This document shows, one piece after another, positions 6,854-7,893 of a stretch of 7,893 bases of DNA. Location of the stretch: contig JANPDA010000292.1 of assembly GCA_031431235.1 (NCBI GenBank), positions 1-7,893 of the forward strand, read 5' to 3'. Position 1 is the stretch's first letter. Each line of letters begins with the position of its first letter. Made by a program: the position numbers and the translations under genes. The notes below the pieces were generated by a model. The model was not told the origin of the DNA and made no database searches. It was given only the letters and a program-made list of their open reading frames with translations. Source of the DNA: JANNSW01 sp031431235 (GTDB taxonomy: Bacteria; Pseudomonadota; Alphaproteobacteria; Rhizobiales; Hyphomicrobiaceae).

Positions 6854-7660
6854 TTACGGGTTTGCGGCTCCGAGCCTGCCCTTTGGCTGACGGTAGTACC
6901 AGTCGAAGTAGTCGCCGTTTGGCTGGGCAGCCAGCGCGGCGATCTCGCGGATCACCTCGCCCGGGAGTCCATCCGAGGCGCGCAGCCGCAATGCATCTGG
7001 ATTATCGATCCTTTGTCCTCGACGCGTCGCTCGCTCGATCAGGAAAAGCCCATAACCGGGCATCAGGTCCGCCATCTCCTGGCCGAGCGCAATCTCGACA
7101 ATGAGCGCCTGTGCTGGCGCGTGATCGGCCTGCGCGAGCCAGCCGAGGTCCATGAGAGCGTGGTTCCTATCGTCCACTGCGGCCGGAATCGTACCGGCCT
7201 GACCTGCCTCGATTGCCTCCCGGAACCCGGGAAAGGGCTCTGCGTTCAAACCCAGCCGCTCCATCTCGGCGAGCGCCGAGCGCAGCTTCACTGAAGCGGT
7301 GCAGAAATAAAGATCATGCCCGTTGCGCTCGATGATGTACCGCATCCAGTCGGTGCCTTCGAGGGCGAAGGGCAATTCGAGCGGCAACCTCGGATGACGG
7401 CGCAAGAAGGCGGCAGTGTAGATTTCGCGTGCTGCTCGGCAATCCTTGCTCTGGTTCAGTTGACGGTACCGGCGCAGCTCATCGAGGTTCATGACCTCGA
7501 TCTCGGTTTCGTAGCAGCGTTCCAGCCAGTACGGAATCACCGTCGTCGTCAGTACCTCCAAGTCCGATTTGAGGCACGATTTCGCGTTGACTTGTGGCGG
7601 CATGAGCAGGCAAAGAAGAGAAACAACGTAAACTATAATGAGTATTTTTTCACGATTCAT
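6854..7660 (-). CDS. Secreted protein of unknown function, four cysteines
   Basis: I do not recognise this 268-residue protein. ATG 7660 is supported by GAGGGGG 9 nt upstream (7670-7676). The first 26 residues make a clear Sec signal peptide: basic MNREK, a hydrophobic core (6-20) and a likely cut after QVNA (23-26). Cys17 lies inside the core and is not set in a lipobox, so a lipoprotein is unlikely. The mature part has four cysteines (29, 49, 74, 120), all in its first half, which could form two disulfides in the periplasm. The second half (about 160-245) is alanine-rich and helical. Its segments, such as ALMDLGWLAQADHAPAQALI (168-187) and YGLFLIERATRRG (203-215), look a little like Sel1/TPR repeats, but too weakly to assign. 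The start codes for unusually AT-rich sequence, while the body has the same GC-rich codon use as glnD. It lies upstream of glnD in the same direction; a functional link is not shown. Confidence 0.8.
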   Translation of the reverse strand: MNREKILIIVYVVSLLCLLMPPQVNAKSCLKSDLEVLTTTVIPYWLERCYETEIEVMNLDELRRYRQLNQSKDCRAAREIYTAAFLRRHPRLPLELPFALEGTDWMRYIIERNGHDLYFCTASVKLRSALAEMERLGLNAEPFPGFREAIEAGQAGTIPAAVDDRNHALMDLGWLAQADHAPAQALIVEIALGQEMADLMPGYGLFLIERATRRGQRIDNPDALRLRASDGLPGEVIREIAALAAQPNGDYFDWYYRQPKGRLGAANP

Positions 7661-7694
7661 TTATCCCCACCCCCTCTTCAGCATGAGATTGTCA

Positions 7695-7707
7695 GTGTTG
7701 ACAACAC
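7695..7707. promoter_or_regulatory. 13-bp palindrome, possible operator
   Basis: GTGTTG-A-CAACAC is a perfect inverted repeat with a one-base centre. It lies 34 nt upstream of the start of the secreted-protein gene and just before the possible starts of the divergent right-edge frame (7713, 7725). This is a position where a dimeric regulator could act on both. On the + strand its centre also spells TTGACA, but no -10 box follows at a proper distance. The regulator is unknown and the match could be chance. Confidence 0.3.
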
Positions 7708-7712
7708 CAACC

Positions 7713-7893
7713 ATGAGCCACTCGATGGACGAAGCACTGCGCAGGGAACTCTGTAGGCGAGTATCAGATAACATAGGCGACTTTGACGCCGGACTCAAGG
7801 AAAAGAGGCCGGAGCTTGCTAATGTGCGCTCTAGCATACGGCTGAGCGAGCGTCGAATACAGGAACTCGAGCGCGCTGTACGCGATCATTTGG
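7713..7893 (+). CDS. Possible divergent gene, 5' fragment, coiled-coil peptide (runs off the window)
   Basis: The frame holding ATG 7713 is open from 7632 to the right edge without a stop. From 7713 it gives 60 residues, rich in Arg and Glu. Residues 38-59 follow a heptad pattern (Val38, Ile42, Ser45, Ile49, Leu52, Val56, His59), consistent with a coiled coil. Other starts in frame are ATG 7683 and ATG 7725. None has a Shine-Dalgarno site, which is the main argument against the gene. Third-position GC is clearly lower than in glnD, with ATA, AGG and GTA codons, so a real gene here may be of foreign or recent origin. I cannot name a family from this piece. Confidence 0.35.
   Translation, partial: MSHSMDEALRRELCRRVSDNIGDFDAGLKEKRPELANVRSSIRLSERRIQELERAVRDHL
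7770..7798 (-). promoter_or_regulatory. Candidate sigma-70-like promoter for the secreted-protein gene
   Basis: Read on the - strand, TTGAGT (7798-7793) and TATGTT (7775-7770) are separated by exactly 17 nt, each matching four of six consensus bases. Transcription from it would start about 100 nt before ATG 7660 and cross the palindrome at 7695-7707, which would suit repression. It lies inside the possible right-edge coding frame, and such matches occur by chance, so this is only a candidate. Confidence 0.2.

Noticed and set aside
7634..7639. Perfect TATAAT on the + strand, possible -10 box for the right-edge frame
   Set aside because: No -35-like sequence lies 16-18 nt upstream and there is no extended -10; it sits in the AT-rich signal-peptide coding region, where chance matches are likely.
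7663..7850. Short - strand frame ending in TAA directly before ATG 7660
   Set aside because: It is Ser-rich antisense to the more protein-like + frame and has no recognisable features.

Overview
The window is high-GC DNA (strong G/C bias at third codon positions, long antisense shadow frames) with the gene style of an alphaproteobacterium. The best taxonomic pointers are a GlnD of alphaproteobacterial type and a Tat-exported, PotD-like binding protein. No mobile element, tRNA, rRNA or CRISPR array is visible.

Left half, + strand (1-4011): a four-gene ABC importer operon of the polyamine/opine/quaternary-amine class in the order ATPase (PotA-like, 5' end cut by the window edge), periplasmic binding protein (PotD-like, Tat signal), permease 1 (PotB-like), permease 2 (PotC-like). 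Three of the four genes are 10-12 nt apart. The exception is a 73-nt gap after the binding-protein gene, which holds a long nested hairpin (2264-2307). It is placed where it could stabilise the upstream mRNA and give more binding protein than permease. The exact ligand is not decided by the sequence: most PotD ligand residues are kept, but one acidic contact appears to be missing.

Right half, - strand (4014-7660): a secreted protein of unknown function with four mature cysteines (7660-6854) lies 86 nt upstream of glnD (6767-4014), the bifunctional PII uridylyltransferase/uridylyl-removing enzyme that senses glutamine. glnD is complete, with nucleotidyltransferase, HD and two ACT domains. It converges on the importer operon, with only 2 nt between the two stop codons. 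Nitrogen sensing thus lies next to a transporter for what is probably a nitrogen-containing solute, but adjacency is the only link seen.

Right edge (7661-7893): composition becomes more AT-rich around 7610-7700. There is a 13-bp palindrome (7695-7707) between the secreted-protein gene and an open + strand frame that runs off the window. That frame encodes a charged peptide with coiled-coil heptads and may be the start of a divergent gene. I see no convincing new biological system. The points most worth checking are the hairpin, the unknown secreted protein beside glnD, and the right-edge frame with its palindrome.
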